Assembly: GCF_021018895.1 (NCBI RefSeq)
Contig: NC_079377.1
Coordinates: 10,546,501 to 10,610,500 of the forward strand
Source: Seriola aureovittata
Lineage: Eukaryota; Chordata; Actinopteri; Carangiformes; Carangidae
Reading direction: 5' to 3'
Length of the DNA stretch: 64,000 nt
Position 1 is the first letter of the stretch. Every line of letters starts with the position of its first letter. Positions 38,201 to 53,100 of the stretch are shown one piece after another. A program made the translations under genes and the position numbers. The notes beneath the pieces were generated by a model. That model saw nothing but the letters and a program-made list of their open reading frames with translations. It did not search any database and was not told the origin of the DNA.

Positions 38201-41085
38201 ATATTGTATATTTTTCAACACGAACAAATCAATATCAAGACTTAAATATATACAGGCTATTATGTTATTGCCAGCCTACCTTGATGATGGAGAAAAGAGA
38301 CTTGGTATCATCTTCAGAGTGCTCGAGGATGTAATCTGGAAGAAGAGGTAAAGGAACTCAGGCTCACAATATACTGTAGGTTTCTGACCTGCTGCCTGAC
38401 TGTTAAGCTGAAAGTGACTAGAGCTTGGTTTGGGGATGTGGAAGTGGATTAAAGGGAGATCACAAGCATAAAACGGTGTATAACTGAGTGAACACTTACG
38501 CAGCAGCTGTCTCATTACACTACAGATAGCATCTCTGTAGTTTTCTCTGGTCTGATCTGCTGGCAGAAATAATATTACAGTGGAAGGTTATACTCCAAGA
38601 AACCCTATAGTTTACATCTATTGCAGCAAAACTTTTATCATCCAACAGCTCTTAATAAGTGACTTACGTACCGTACTCCATTCCTGTATAGAGGGTGGTC
38701 TCATCTAGATTCACCATGCTATGCACCCTGGGGGGAGAAAGCAGGTTCAAAGCCAACTTAACTACTGAACACAACATCTGAAAACAATTTTTGTCTGTCC
38801 AACATACAGTTTTTAGCAATGATAGTACAATTGCATTATTAAAAAAATATTAGTAACTCATATATTTAGTGGATTTTTTTCTTCGTTTTATCAGTCCGAA
38901 TGATTCAGCAAAATAAAGTCAAAACAATGCATACATCAAAGAAATCTTTTCTATCATCAGTCCAAATGTGCAAATCCAGATGTTCCTTGTCAGTGTCTCT
39001 ACTTTGAGAATCTACTTTCTTATTAAATGTGAAATCAACAAATTGGTCCCTCTCTCCAAAGAACACAACACATCCACCCACAATTTTCCTAAAGGAGACT
39101 TTAACAAACATTTGTTAAACCACAGTGTCTTTCTTTGGTTTTCTTAGTCAGCGTTTAGTAATGTGAATGCAGCTGCTCACAGTTCAGGGATGGGCTGTCC
39201 TTTCAGCGGAGGCATCAGACTCCCAGCACCTAGGAGGCAGTGCTGAACAATGGTCAGACTTTGTAGGACATCATCTCTGAGAAACACAAAGCCAACATCA
39301 CCATCATGTATGTACATCCATTACAGAGCCAAAAAATGGACCAAATACAATCTACAGCTAGTGACGTCAGTACAAATCAGAATCTAATTTCTGATGGAGG
39401 ACAGAGGGGTACTCAGACTCGTTGCTCCTTACCTGCTCATGTCCTGTTCTCCCTGTGCAAATCTCTGAAGGCGCTGCAGTTCAGGCTGGAGGATCAGGTC
39501 CAGTAAATAAAAAGAGAAGGAGGTCTCCTCAACACTGGGCACATGCCACCGGATGTCCAAATTCCACAGGTCCCCAGGTCGACCCCAATCCTGCATGGGA
39601 TAAAAACAATGAACAAAACTTGCACTAGTTACACATTACTTAGTTTAGTAAAAAAAATATCAGGTTACATTAAAATCACCTGTTAAAAGTGAACCAACTT
39701 GTTTTGGTGGCACAACTCCGATATCCAGCATAAATGTGTAATCAGTAAAAAATCTCATGGAATTATTTTCTCATCTGGTTTGGTCACATCATTTTTTAAA
39801 GTTTAAGTTATTTATTTACTTTTTTGGGGGCATTTTATGCCTTTATTTGACAGGACAGTTTAGAGAGACAGAAAATTGAGGGACAGAGAGAAGGGGAATG
39901 ACATACAGCAAAGAGTCCAGCCAGCCGGGAGTCGAACCGGCGACTTGCTGCTCATAGCATCTGCACTCACATCGTATGTTCCCTAACCATTCTGTTAATG
40001 AGTCGCCCTGGTTTGGGTCACATTTATATGTGAAAGTGTGTCCAAGAGGAACTGAATATCTGCCAATGCAACTTCAATCTCAACACACAGACTTGCAAGT
40101 TGGAGAGTCAGCACTTTTACTCTGGCCGGCAAAAAGAAAAAGCATGGACATTCCAAGCACTTAGTGAAGAGCATAGCTATAATTTATATATTGTATTATT
40201 TATTATAATACAACATTGGCTAAAAGTTACTAAAATAAATCATGATTTACAAAACTGTATCTGTCTTGACACCACTATTTGAGTGTTTAGTGGCTAAAGG
40301 AAAAGATATGATGTCTAACGTGGTGAGACATAAAGTATGTCACTGCATTAGCAAGATACCAATTTACGTATACGACACCAATTACAGACCACTTAAAAGA
40401 CTGACACAACCCATAATACACTCTCCCAGGCCTGCACTACTGCTGGCAACCACAAATGAAAATCTCATCTCTCCTGCGGTGCAGCAGACAGTGATCCTGC
40501 CAAGTGATTTACTACCCACATGCCTCTACCAAGGAAGAGACAATAGGATCAAAGTACAGGCTGTCTTCAATGACTAACTATCTAAAGAGAGGCCAACAAT
40601 TAATCAAGCCAGGTCACAGTGAGCGCCACAGACTGACTTATCTGGTTTAAGGATACATAATTGCTAGTCTATAATTGCAAGTGTTTTTCTGTTTCTAAAA
40701 CACAATTTCTTAAGGAGTGGACTTTTGTAAACACAAATGCACCTGACCAGATATGTGGGAAAACCAGGATAAATAAAGCAAAGCTAGTCTGTATTTAGAT
40801 TGAAAAAAATGTCCAATCAATATTTATTAGTACCTTTATGGGTAGGTAGTCGCTGATTGGTTGGTGGAAGCCCCCTGGCACGCTGCAGTACTCTGTGGGG
40901 TAGATCAGGGCAGTAGAACGAAGGATGTGGTGGAGCAGGTTGCAAGCTAGAGTGTAGCCCTGCTTACACTTGAGGTGGAGTGTCAACTGCAAAATCTGGA
41001 CCAGGTCAGAACGATAGGGCAGGATCTTGTCACCGTCCACTCGAGTCACCTGGGGTGCACATGGCAAAAAGGGCAAAAAATACAG

Positions 41086-41116
<31 letters not shown>

Positions 41117-44100
41117 CCGATCAGCTGTGTTGGACAATACAGGAAATTGAGGGTTGGGGTCAGTTAACCACGAATAATCTAAATCACCTCAGACAGGAGC
41201 TGAAGATTCCACAACAACTCCTTGTCAAGCTCTTCCTCATTCAACACTTCCTCATCTGTTAAAAAAAAAAAAAAAAGTGTCTGTAAGGCAAATGACAAAA
41301 ACTCGTGAAGGAGAACAAAAGTCATGGATTCAGTCATGCGTTCAGTCATCTCCTCTTTTAGAAATGCTTATTCCTTTGTGGTGAGCACTTACTGACAGTG
41401 ATTTGGTTTATGGCATTGCAGCAGTGTGGCACAAACATCTTGAGAGACTCTGCAGGATGACACTGAAAAGAGAAGCACAGCAGGGATGAAGATAGTAAAC
41501 TAATAATCTACAAGACGTAAATGCAATGGGCCTAGATGAAGAGTGAGAGTGGACAAGACTGACCTTTGAAGCAGCTCTGCACATGTCAGCCACCATTCTC
41601 CCAGCTACACGCGTCTCAAAGATGTTGGTGGTTGCAAAGTTGAACACCTTTACCAGAGCCACCTGTTGGACAAATGTGACAAATGTGTTTTATATATATA
41701 TATGTATATACAAATGAAAGAATGTGAAATGAAAGAATGTGAAATGTGGACTGAGACAAGTGCATGAAAGCTGAGTCTTAACCTTGAAGATGTCCAACGA
41801 ACACTGTGTGAGGATGGTGCTAAAGGTGGAGGAAAGGCCGAGCTCAACCAGACTTTCCAAATGTGTCATCTTCTCAGTTTCTGTTTCCTCTCGAGTTTGT
41901 TCCAGAGTGCTGCTGTCTATCAGGGCAAAACATCTGCGCAGATAAAAAAAAAAAAACCCAAAATAAACACATAAGTTCAAAAATTCCAATTTGATCACCC
42001 CACCCCACCACTCAAACACTAAAAAGAGAAGACACTGTAGGTTACGGGGCTTGATTAACTTCCAATCGTGTACCTGAACCACTATTTTAAAAACCACCAA
42101 TTTGTCCCTGTCATAGGCATGAAACTCTTCTAGCAAAAATGACCATGTTTGGTTTTTCCTTGACACAGGAACAAGTCATATCCATGTGTTTGAATAAACC
42201 AGACTTGCAGAGCAGTACTTTTGCTATATCTATTTGCTCTCTAACAAAAGGACCCAAGAAAAGTTGAATTGGGGACAACTGGAATTGGTTGTCGGTACTT
42301 GAAGATGTTTCATCTCTCATCCAAGAGGTTTCTTCAGTTCAGAACTTCCCCTTGATTCAACTTTTCTTGGAAAATTATGACCTGGATAACTGAGAAACTT
42401 CACAACTTCACTAAAACAATATTTGACAGATTTACAGAGATTTCTTCCAATTTGTCATTTTTTTGTCATACTGATGCCATTAATTAAAACTACAGGATGT
42501 GACCACAAATGATCATATAAACACAACATAATGGAAGTCTTGTTTTTGCCAATACATTTCTGTGTTAATCATTTGACCTAAGGAATGAAGCAATTAATTT
42601 CACAGGCGCATTACTGAAGGGAACTGCTGCTGATGAATGACTTGTCTTTTAATGCAGACAGTGTTTTTCCTCTAAACTCCACGTACCTGTCCATGAATTG
42701 AAGCACAAAGTCTTCAAACTCAGCTGAGGCTGAGCACATCTCTCTTTCCACCTTAAAGTTGTAACAAAAAAAAAAAAATGAAAGAGCCATATGCAAATAT
42801 CATTAAGGATCACACTGCATTTAACTGTGAAGAGAGGAGATAAAAAAACAGTGGCTCACCTCTGTCAAGTCAGTTCTTTCATGTAGGGCAGACGAACAGT
42901 CCACCAAAGGCACGAGAGTCACAAATGTAGCAATAAATTGGAACGTGATCTGTAGGGACCGAAACAATGTTTATGTCCGATGCACAGAATTGAACAAATA
43001 TAAAGCCAACAAGGATACAGTAACAATATATAAGGTAACGATGGAGCGCACCATGCACTTGCTGAAGTCATTTGGGTCGACGCCTGGGAGAGCTCTCATA
43101 AGCAGGGGCAGCATGTGAGTAGGCCCCTCAGGAAATCGCTGCCCACCTGACACTAGGCTCCGTGCCACACCGATCATGCAGCTCAGAGTTGCAGTCAGCT
43201 GGTGGGGCTCTGTTAGAGTCTCCAGAGCAGGGTATGTTCTATGGTAGAAGCAAAGAACAACTAGCCCTTTGTGTTCATTTCAAAACATCGCCTTGTCTCT
43301 TATCTAAAGCGGAAAACCAGCAACAGTGCTCCAAATTCTTAAGAAGCAGAACTTTCATAAAATCTGATTTATCCTCGAGATTCCCTAGTTCAGTGCAAAC
43401 TTACTTTTCCAGCACAGGGGGAATGACCAACTCAGGCCTCATTAGAGCCAGGTTTTGCAGGGCCTGGGCTGCATCCAGACTGCCCGTCTTGCTGAACATG
43501 GCCAGCAGAACGGGCTGCATCATGCTCTGCACAAAGTCTGTGATATCCTCCTCTGTGAGCTTGTGACTGTCTGGTATCGGTGTTAACCATGTGGGCTTTC
43601 TGTAGCGCTCTCTGTGCAGCCGCCGTACCACGCTGGCTGGGAGACGCTGTAGCAGCTTCATGAGCTTCATCTGGACATGAGGATAGAGGGACAGAAAGAC
43701 AGATACATGACAAAGGGGTGACACACAGGTGGACAGTCTGCTTCCGTGTTGTCTGGACAAATGAAGTAGACGGTGTCACACAGAGATGGAGACACAAATG
43801 ACATAACGGACATACAAACAGAAACCAATTCACTGTGAACACAGCTTTGTTTACTTGTCTTGTACGTGCAGAGTATGGGATCACTTTTGTGCAGTCTGAT
43901 CTCTTTAATGAAATTTCATCACGCAAAGAAGATCACTCATTTTTTGTCAGACATGAGATTTATCATTTCCAACTTTCTCCTAGTGGGTGGCTAGGCTGAT
44001 GCTCTGAAAATACATGAGCGTTCTTGGTTACAAACAATATATTATGAACAGCACCTTTTACTCTTAGTTGATTGCAAAACACTGTTTACATGCAATAAAA

Positions 44101-47100
44101 CTACAGCACGGGGGATGGACACGTGTTTCCAAGCAACAGCCTAGAATACACACAAACTCATCCCCCTGCCAAAAATAAAGGTTTGTGTATGAGGACACAG
44201 GTTGCTGCCTGTGGTTCTTCAAATCTAGTGCAGGGGGGGTTCCTCAAAACAGAAAGGCATGTGGCCCTGGTCCCAGTGACCTTTAATAGAATTACAGCCG
44301 CCTCACTCACATGTCCTCCCGTTATTTCTGAACTAGACAGCCCGTGAGATTCAGGAAGCTTCCTAGAAAAATAATGACGAGTGACTCCGACCCCTGTCAT
44401 TGTGAATGTTGCTGCCATGTGCTCCGTTAAGCCATGTTAAGATGGTGTTGGAATTATAGTTGAAACAAATTGGATGAGTGATGTACTTAAACTCACTTGA
44501 AAAAATATCATGATGCATGTGCCCTTTAGATTTAAGTTGTTGTTTTTGTTTATGCGTCTCACAAACTCAGTAAGACATATACTCAGCTTTATATTTTCCA
44601 GCAAGTTTACGTTTCTACATGTAAACTGTTTTTGTACTATTTATACAGTGGGGTTGAAAAGTCTGAGATCACTTTCCCACGTTGGAGCCCACTGTATACT
44701 AAGGAAAATTAGATGTCCAGCCTACTGACCCTATTGATTCTCTAAATAACTTGTTGATTCTGAACTTTCCATTAAATCCAACTCGTGCTCCAGAACACTG
44801 AATTTCCAATTGACTGCGTAATGAGCCGGTCTATACTGTTTTTGGTTCCACCAGTCATCCACCTTGAGTAAAATGTGACTCACCAACCAGCGGCCATGGT
44901 TTGATGGATGGAAGAAGGATGTAATACTGTTGAAAAGGCCACTGAGTTGTGCTTGAGTTTGCTTGGTGGGTCCTCCCTGAAAATGACACAAAGGAGTTAA
45001 GTGAAACAAAGTTTGCAACTCTTACTTTAACTGCAGTTGTTTCCAAAAATGTATGAAAAATTAACTAACCAGGAGGGATGAGACCCAAAGCACCACATGG
45101 CTGATGTCATAGGCATTGGTGACATATCGTGGTACCATCATCTGACTGGTCCCCACAGGGAGATTCAAACTCCTCAAAATTCTTGTGAAAATCTGAAATG
45201 TGAATAAAAACTGTTACATTCTACACCTTAAAACCGGATAATTTTGATTCTGTTCAGTTATTCGTCATAAAACTGATCACAAGCCTATGGCATTTAATTA
45301 GGCGTAAAAGGTTAGCAGAGTTTATCAGTAACACATATCTGGTTTTGTCAAAAGGCATAAACAGTCAGTGTGTTGAAGCACAAACATGATGCAAGTCACT
45401 TCCCTACTAGTAACTGAGAGAAAGATCAACAAGGAAACTTGATAGTTTGTTTCTCTAACAAGCAGCCATGTCCATGAAATACAAACCATCCACCAAAATC
45501 ACAAAGGTTAGGCAACACATGGGGGAATGTGCCACAAACCTCAAAACAAACAAGTACTAAATTGTGTAGTAGGTACTGGAAAGGGGTTGTTCAGAAAAAA
45601 GAGGGCAACAAACCTTTGGGATATAAGGGTCCCAATCAATGTAGCCAATGTTGTCATTAGCCACGCGAGCAAATAGACTGACCAGGTGCTGCAAAGATGT
45701 AGGACAAAACATTTACACAGGAAAGACTCTTGACTGTACATTCAAACATTTTTAACAAATGAATCTACTCACCACTTCCCAGCTTGGAAGATTTTGCACA
45801 GACACCCATAAGCTGATCATTTCATCAAACCACAACCTGCAAACACATCAGATGGTGAGAAAGGCAGAAAACAACCCTAATAAGTAAATAATGCGACATT
45901 TCAAAGCTTATTGCCATTAGCAATCCTTGCTGACTACTTTAATAGGTACATGTGTGTAAAAAAAAAAAATTAGGGTATCACTTTATTTTTTTACATCCAT
46001 AATTCAGAAAAATTTCCTAATAATGTCAAAGAAGTTTCCTATAAAATTAACAATGTAATTTTGTGTTAATTAAAGGGAAATACAGATAGTATTCAAGTTG
46101 TAAAGTTCCAATTAATGTCAATTCATTGCAAGCTTAATCTAGTTTATAGTTCAGTGAACGGTGGGTCAGATGAACATGCTAAAACTGTGAAAGTTATCTA
46201 TGGGTAAGCATAAAATTGAACATTTAAGGAAAGTTTCTTAAAGCAAAATAAGGATTAATGAATATTTTTTAAGTTGGACATGGAGCAGTTCTTTCAAGGA
46301 AATGTTCAATGCCATTATAATTAGTACAAAAACACATCATTATTTCCAGGAAACCTCAGAGGAAATTAATAGGAAATTACTATATGGACCCATAAAATAA
46401 TGAGTTACCCTCTTTGCCTCCAGAGCCACCTACATTTTTCAGCGCATGCAAGATGCTACAAACATTTATTAGGAATTCATGTCAATGCTAACTCCAAAGT
46501 ACTGCACAGTGTGGACCCAGCATTCCTGCTGCCAATTGCCTCTCATCCCAAAGGAGCGCTGTCAGGGAAAAATCTCAGTGATCACTTGCTTTGTTGCCCT
46601 GATGAAAGTGTGTGTTTTAAAAAGAAGTAGACGGTGGCTGTGAAGGTTTGCGTCTGGTCAGCACTCGGCATCATTGCTAAGGCATCAGGTAGGCGGTGAC
46701 ATTTAACAGATACTCCACCAGTATTAAGGGGCCTCACTCATCCCATTTCTACACCACTTTTTAATGGTGTGGGTGGAACGGAAAGGCAGACAATATGGTA
46801 ATGAATAAAAAATGTGTTTTATTAATTTTTTACAAGCAGCAAAAATACTGAGAATCAGTAATGGGCATTGATGTGTGTTTTTTAATCTAACTGGTTAGGA
46901 AAACAGAGGAAACTGGTCCTGAGTCTTGGTTCTTTTTCATAGCGCTCGTTTTGATGTCTCACTACGGTATACACAGCCTTGCATATTCACAGAGGCACAT
47001 TCCATTATTCAGCCCTGAGTGGCTGCCACTCATGATTTTTGCATCAGAACCCTGTGCCTTTATATATGATGGACACATTTATCTCCTCTCATTTCAGAAG

Positions 47101-50100
47101 CCAAGCTATTTTTTCACTGGATCTCAAGGCTAACTCGCTAAACTATCTGCACACTGGAGTGATAGTTTGGATCTCACCCAGACGTGGGAGAAGATAAGAA
47201 GTTTCTTACTTGAAGCCCTTGTGATGCAGCTCTGGAGGCAGAGTTGTGGGGAGGAAGAGCTCAAAGTAGCTGATTGCTCTTTGCATGGTGACATCAAAGG
47301 GGCAGAGGAGTGGTCTCCACTCATCCAGCATCTCCTGAGTAGCAGACTCCGAAAAGTATCTGTATGAACAGAGAGAGAATCCCAATTCACAATTTACAAC
47401 TTTTTTGTAAAATCAAGCTCATGAGCTTGATTTTGATGAAAGGAATGCTATTAATATCATTCACCAGCTTATGAATGGACATATATTTACACCTGAAGCA
47501 TCTAAACCAGCAGAGCAGCTTAAAGGGCGCTACAAAGATGGACAAGCCTCTTAGGTTGTTTACAAATCACATCCTCACACACCTGAACACACTCATCAGG
47601 TGCTGGAGACTGATGACCAGACTTTACAGGGAGACTTCAAGAAAAACCTAAGTTACGTTCATATAAATACACAATAAGATCTTGTGTGATACATCCAAAG
47701 CAACAGCATACAACTGTGAATCATCTAGTGAATATTTTGAGTTTCCATTCATCAAGACCATCTGTAAGTTTGTGTTATTTTCACATTACAAACAGAAGAC
47801 TGAAATACCCATTAACAAGCAGCTACTGAAATTTCGATGCCGAGAGTGCAATGTTCCAAAAATGGGAGATTACAAGTCATACACCTGGCACATTTTTAGC
47901 TGTTAGGGTAAATCCTGTGGTTCCACTGGGCTCATAGTCCCACAGGGGGATTTTCACAGTTCATTATGTGCTTGTGTAAACCCTGCAGGTTATTTCAGGT
48001 CACCTAGCCGCCTCAGCAATTCCACATCCACTGGAGGCCTTGAAAAAACTGTTACTTCCAACCAAGGCTACTTCCTTCCGCCTTACTGCTGATCCAGTGT
48101 CTCAGCACCTGACCACAAATCACTCTCCTTTCTCACAGTGACAGGAAACTCTCACATAAGACAGAATTAGATGAGGTAATAGGATTATCTGCCTAAGTGC
48201 AAAGCGAGGGACGAGTCCTACTGCTTGCTTAAGATATCTGCAAGTGAACACAATCAGGCACCTGCTGGTGACAACAAAGCCATGGAATGATAAAGCATAC
48301 TGGTGAGACTTAACACTGGGCTTCTTCATCCACGACAGCATCCAACATTTATACAGAGGGTTTTCTTTCATATCAGTTCAGCTTTGCATAACTGTAATTT
48401 ACCATGTATCCATCTTCATGTCATTTAATATCCTGTCAATTTATCAGAGGCAATATCTATACAGATAAATGAACTGTCAAACTGTCAACTGACTAAAACA
48501 GTTCTAACTTTGAACAAAATAGGTGGAATTGCACTGAGACCCTACAGGAGCCTAAATTTAAAGATGAGACATGATGGGGTATTCATAGACAATTTTATTA
48601 AGATGTACTTACGGTCTGCAGCTTTTCACAAGTGTTTTCAACACACTTTCCACAGAGCTGGAATAAAAGAAAAGGAAATAAATGTCATGGACATGTTCAA
48701 ACACTGAAACACTGATGTTAGAGTAACAGTTAAACAATCTTCACACCAATGCAACTTGACTTGGAGTGCATGCACACATAAACTTCTTTAGACACCTGAC
48801 TGGTGTACAGTGAAAGAGAAAAACTGAAAGGCTGGTGTGAAGTGAGGAAACTGTAATAGAATCATATTAACAGACGATAATCAGTTCACTGAAAATAAAC
48901 ATAGTGATTGCTGTCATTAGTGGTTGACCTTCCTGACTGGCCTCAAGCTAATACACCAACTCATATGTTAATATTTCCACTAACTGTTCATTCATAACAT
49001 GTCACCTTAATTTCAATCACTGCTATGATAGTTTATTACAGGTGGTTTTGGATTTACTTCTAATTATAAAATGCCTTACACATCACAAACTCCTGACATG
49101 ATTATCTTCATATAGACTGCAAACACAGGACTGTGGTCACATAACAGTGTTGAAAGCTCAGGACCAATATAACCACAGCTTTTGAGCTTCCACGCCTACA
49201 GTCCCACCTATTTGCTTGCATGCAAGCTCAAGCCATGCCTTGTTGGAAATGCCCCGTCAATCCCACTCACCAACTGGTTATTTACCTCCATATCATTCAA
49301 GTCTTTTTGTGGTTCACATATTCAACATTTAATACTGCGACAACAGCTGAATTATGGGTGACACTCTGCAATCCAAACTGAAGCTATCTAAATGCATGAT
49401 TTTAGCCCAATGTTTATAACACTGTAAGCCCACAACACACAGGTCACAGACCAGGGTCAAACTCATGCACTGCAAATCCAGCAACAACAGAACTAGTCAA
49501 ACTAAGTGTCCCATTACAAAGTGCTCAGACACTCAGGGAGAAGGAACCCCAGAGACTACACTGAATGACCTTTGTATCTGGGTTGAAGTGAACCCTCACG
49601 TTGACCTCAACACATTCCAGGAGGGGAGGTAACATGACAAGAGATTGCGCTCCTCCGTGACTCCTGAAAATGCTGTATAGTAGTGCAGGGATGTCTAACT
49701 AAGAGGATGGATATGTAACAGCAAAAACTTCCTCGAACATGGGCCGAAATATAGACAATTGTTAAGAGATCATTAATGTTTATACCAATGCCACTGCTAA
49801 GCTAATGAAGCAATAACTGTTACATAATGTATCATAAATATTATAAACTGTATCATCTGCTAATATGGTTGTCATGATTTTGGCACTATTGCTGCCACAT
49901 AATCCACTATAGCTGAAATACTTGGAAATACAAATTGAAAGATTAGAAGAAACCCTAGAAAAAATAAAGAAACTACACTGCCTATTATGACTCTCTCTCT
50001 CATATTCGATATGGTGGATAGAAGAAGGGTAAAATAAATCTGTTAGCTGCAGTGCGACAGTCTCCAATATGAGTGAAATGTTAACATTGATTAAGTCTTG

Positions 50101-53100
50101 ATTTTTCTTCAGTCACAAGCTGCATATGGGGTGTCCAGTTTTTGTTTTCACATGCAATGTAAAAAACAAAAAACAAGTAAGTGCCTCAAACGATGAATTC
50201 AAAGTAAAACACAAAGAGAAGTATTGTCCTTACCACCTCTGAACCAATTTTAGCATTATGAGTTTAGTGGATGAACGAGGCCGTGGAGAACTGAATGTGA
50301 AAGGAGACAAAGGCATAAAGAACACATTCAGCACACGACAAAGTGCCAATCATTCAAAAAATGAACATACTAGGCATCAACTTCTACAATTTATTCTGTA
50401 ATCAGAGTATAATGTTTTGTGTGCATTAGTATAGTTTTGACAGAGGTGAGCTGGCAATCAGCCAAAGCAGCTTGCTTTTATCAGCTGTAACATGAAAGTG
50501 ATGTGCTAGCAAGGCATTTGTGTGATGAACATACAATGTTCCCATAGCACCATAATAGAGCACCTCGCACTGCTTGCTAAGACCCTCATAGAAAACCAAC
50601 ATTTAAACCTCTGCTAAGTGTAAAGGTCATGACTAACATTGTTCCTTGTAAAATCAAGTCAAGAAGGGTATGTGGCATAAAACATGTTCCACTTGTTCTC
50701 CAACAACTTGTCCACTTATGCAAAACGTTTTATTCAAACTACTGAGATCCATAACCCAAGAGTAGCCTAAACTAAAAAAAAACTAAAAAAACTGACTTGT
50801 GAATTAGTAGAATTGATGTATAAATATATTGATCTACAGTGACTAAAATAATCTGTTTATAGTTAATCAAAGTAAAGCAAAGAACAAAATTAACAAAGTG
50901 AAGATTTTTAAGGGCTTTATAATTTGAATGAAAAAGCCAGCTAACCCAAGTTAAAATGGATGGGTCTTTGTTTGTTACACTATAATCCATCTGGACAATT
51001 AGGGAATGGTCAGCAATGTTTTGGTCAATAGTGTAAGCACAACAAGGTAGGAATCCTTGTTTATGCTCAATTCCAAGATAAATTTTACCCACTATGACAT
51101 GTCATTTACAGTGATTCTAATCTTACACATATCAACTTAAGCTTTTCCAGAAACAAGCATTCTGTCACTTGATATGTTCTGTTTTCCCTGTGGGGAAGTA
51201 CAGATACACCAAAATGTTTTGTCTAGTTTCTACAGTATTTTTCTGCTATAATTACATGTACCATCATCCAAATCTAAGAAATTGAATTTGCAGGGGGAAA
51301 AAAAGATGTGAACACACTCCCTAAGTTCTTCTGGAGCCTGATGGCTACTGAAAGTGTTGAACTAATTCCAGGGAATAAAAATGTAAACACTTTTATTTCC
51401 ATATATGGCTGCTAAATGTTATCCGATCTACTTCAAAACCACCAAATCTGTACAATTTCAATGTAGCGAATACACCTTCCACCCTGGATATATCAACAGC
51501 GTTTTCTAATTTCTATGATTAAGCTTAAGCTGTTTTAAAAAACTAACAATATTAACAGCAGCAATGAAGAACAGAGGCATACTTGGGAAACCAGTTGAGG
51601 CCCAGATGCTCTGTCTTCGAGAACAGAATCCTGTCATGCAGTTCGTACAGTGGTCTCCACGGCAACTCAAGGTCGTCCCTTGACAGTAGTTCCCTTTTCC
51701 TGTTAGATGAATCAGACATACAGATAGATGAGAATAAACACAGAGATCTTAGCTCATGCAGCTCTACACTATGAAAAAATCCATAAGATCCCACAATGTA
51801 TTTAGTTGGTGGGTTTGCAGTATTTTTTTTTTTTGAAACCATCCAACTTAAATCTTGGGGAAACAACGACTCAAAAATATCTCTGACTAGCGTGTTTAAT
51901 GTTTGTACAAACAGTTGAGTGAAACAGATGGGGCCCACTCTTACTTGAGGAGGTTGATAAGAAGCCGTGCAAGGCCCTGCATCATGCTGATCTCCAGTCT
52001 GGGGATCGTTACTAGCTCATAGAGCAACTTGATGAACAGCACATGGTCTTCTTTGCTGAACTTCCGCCCATACAGTCTCATGTACCTAAATAAGAAACAG
52101 ATTTGGGGATAATTGCTTGAGTGTCAACATACATAATAAGTCATCAGAACCCCTGTGGGCAACATGAACAACACAGCCTTAGGTGCTTATGTTCTCTCAT
52201 GCTTAAAAAAAAATTATTATAACAAACTCAGGCATCCAAAAATTAAGAGAGTGAGAACACAGGCACACATTTTTTTAAATGACACAACTAAAGCTGAAAT
52301 AGCTTCCCTGAGACCTTTGAAATTGACCATTATAAAATGTCTGTAATACTGTTAAAATGCCAAAATACCAGTGAACAGAATCTGGGTCAACCCCACAGTA
52401 AACTTTCCATCTCTCTGAGCCGGCAATGACTCACTCTTGGACAGCCAATGCGCCAGCATTGGGGACTGAAACGGATTAAAGACTGCCCAGCAACCAAGTG
52501 CAACAAAATGAAACAGCACTCTAGGTAATCCACTGTCATATTTGCTGATGCGATCATACTCATTATTAAATAACTGAAAAATAAATGTTAAAAGGGGTAA
52601 AATATAATTCTGCTATTTATTTTAGTTACTAAGATCAAATGAACAAGTATGACTTCATTTATCTATTTGGCAGTTAAATTCCAACAGATAACAGACACTA
52701 AAACTATATGAAACAAAAAGCTGGGTGTGAATGAGAACACATAAGTACCCATATTTTCCCATAATAATCAAATAATCAAAATCTTTATTATGAAATATCT
52801 CATGAACTGTCACCTGACTCCCTGAAAATGTCAAAGCCGGAACACAAGTGGAAAAATAATGACAATGACCTACTACTGTGCTGCACTGCCAGGGTCACGT
52901 TGTGTATTTGACACTTGCCCCGATTATGAAACCTATACCGTTCCTAATCAGATACACTGGGCAGTTTGTGGGTATAAACAGCTAGCTAACATTTAATAAC
53001 CCATGAAAACATACCAGGGTACAAAGCAGTACAGGCTTTCAAAAACATTTGCAAATAACGTCAGAGTTTCTGAGCAAGCCCCTGACCAGTGTGTACAGGT

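Noticed and set aside
39900..40010. Functional tRNA gene on the minus strand
   Set aside because: The B box is exact, but acceptor and anticodon stems do not fold as a tRNA and the flanks look like a dispersed SINE.
40242..40577. 111-codon plus-strand frame in psme4 intron 18
   Set aside because: No recognisable protein, no splice signals, and antisense to an intron.
41690..42166. 158-codon minus-strand frame
   Set aside because: It contains psme4 exon 14 (41783-41933) and reads into both introns; only the exon part is coding.
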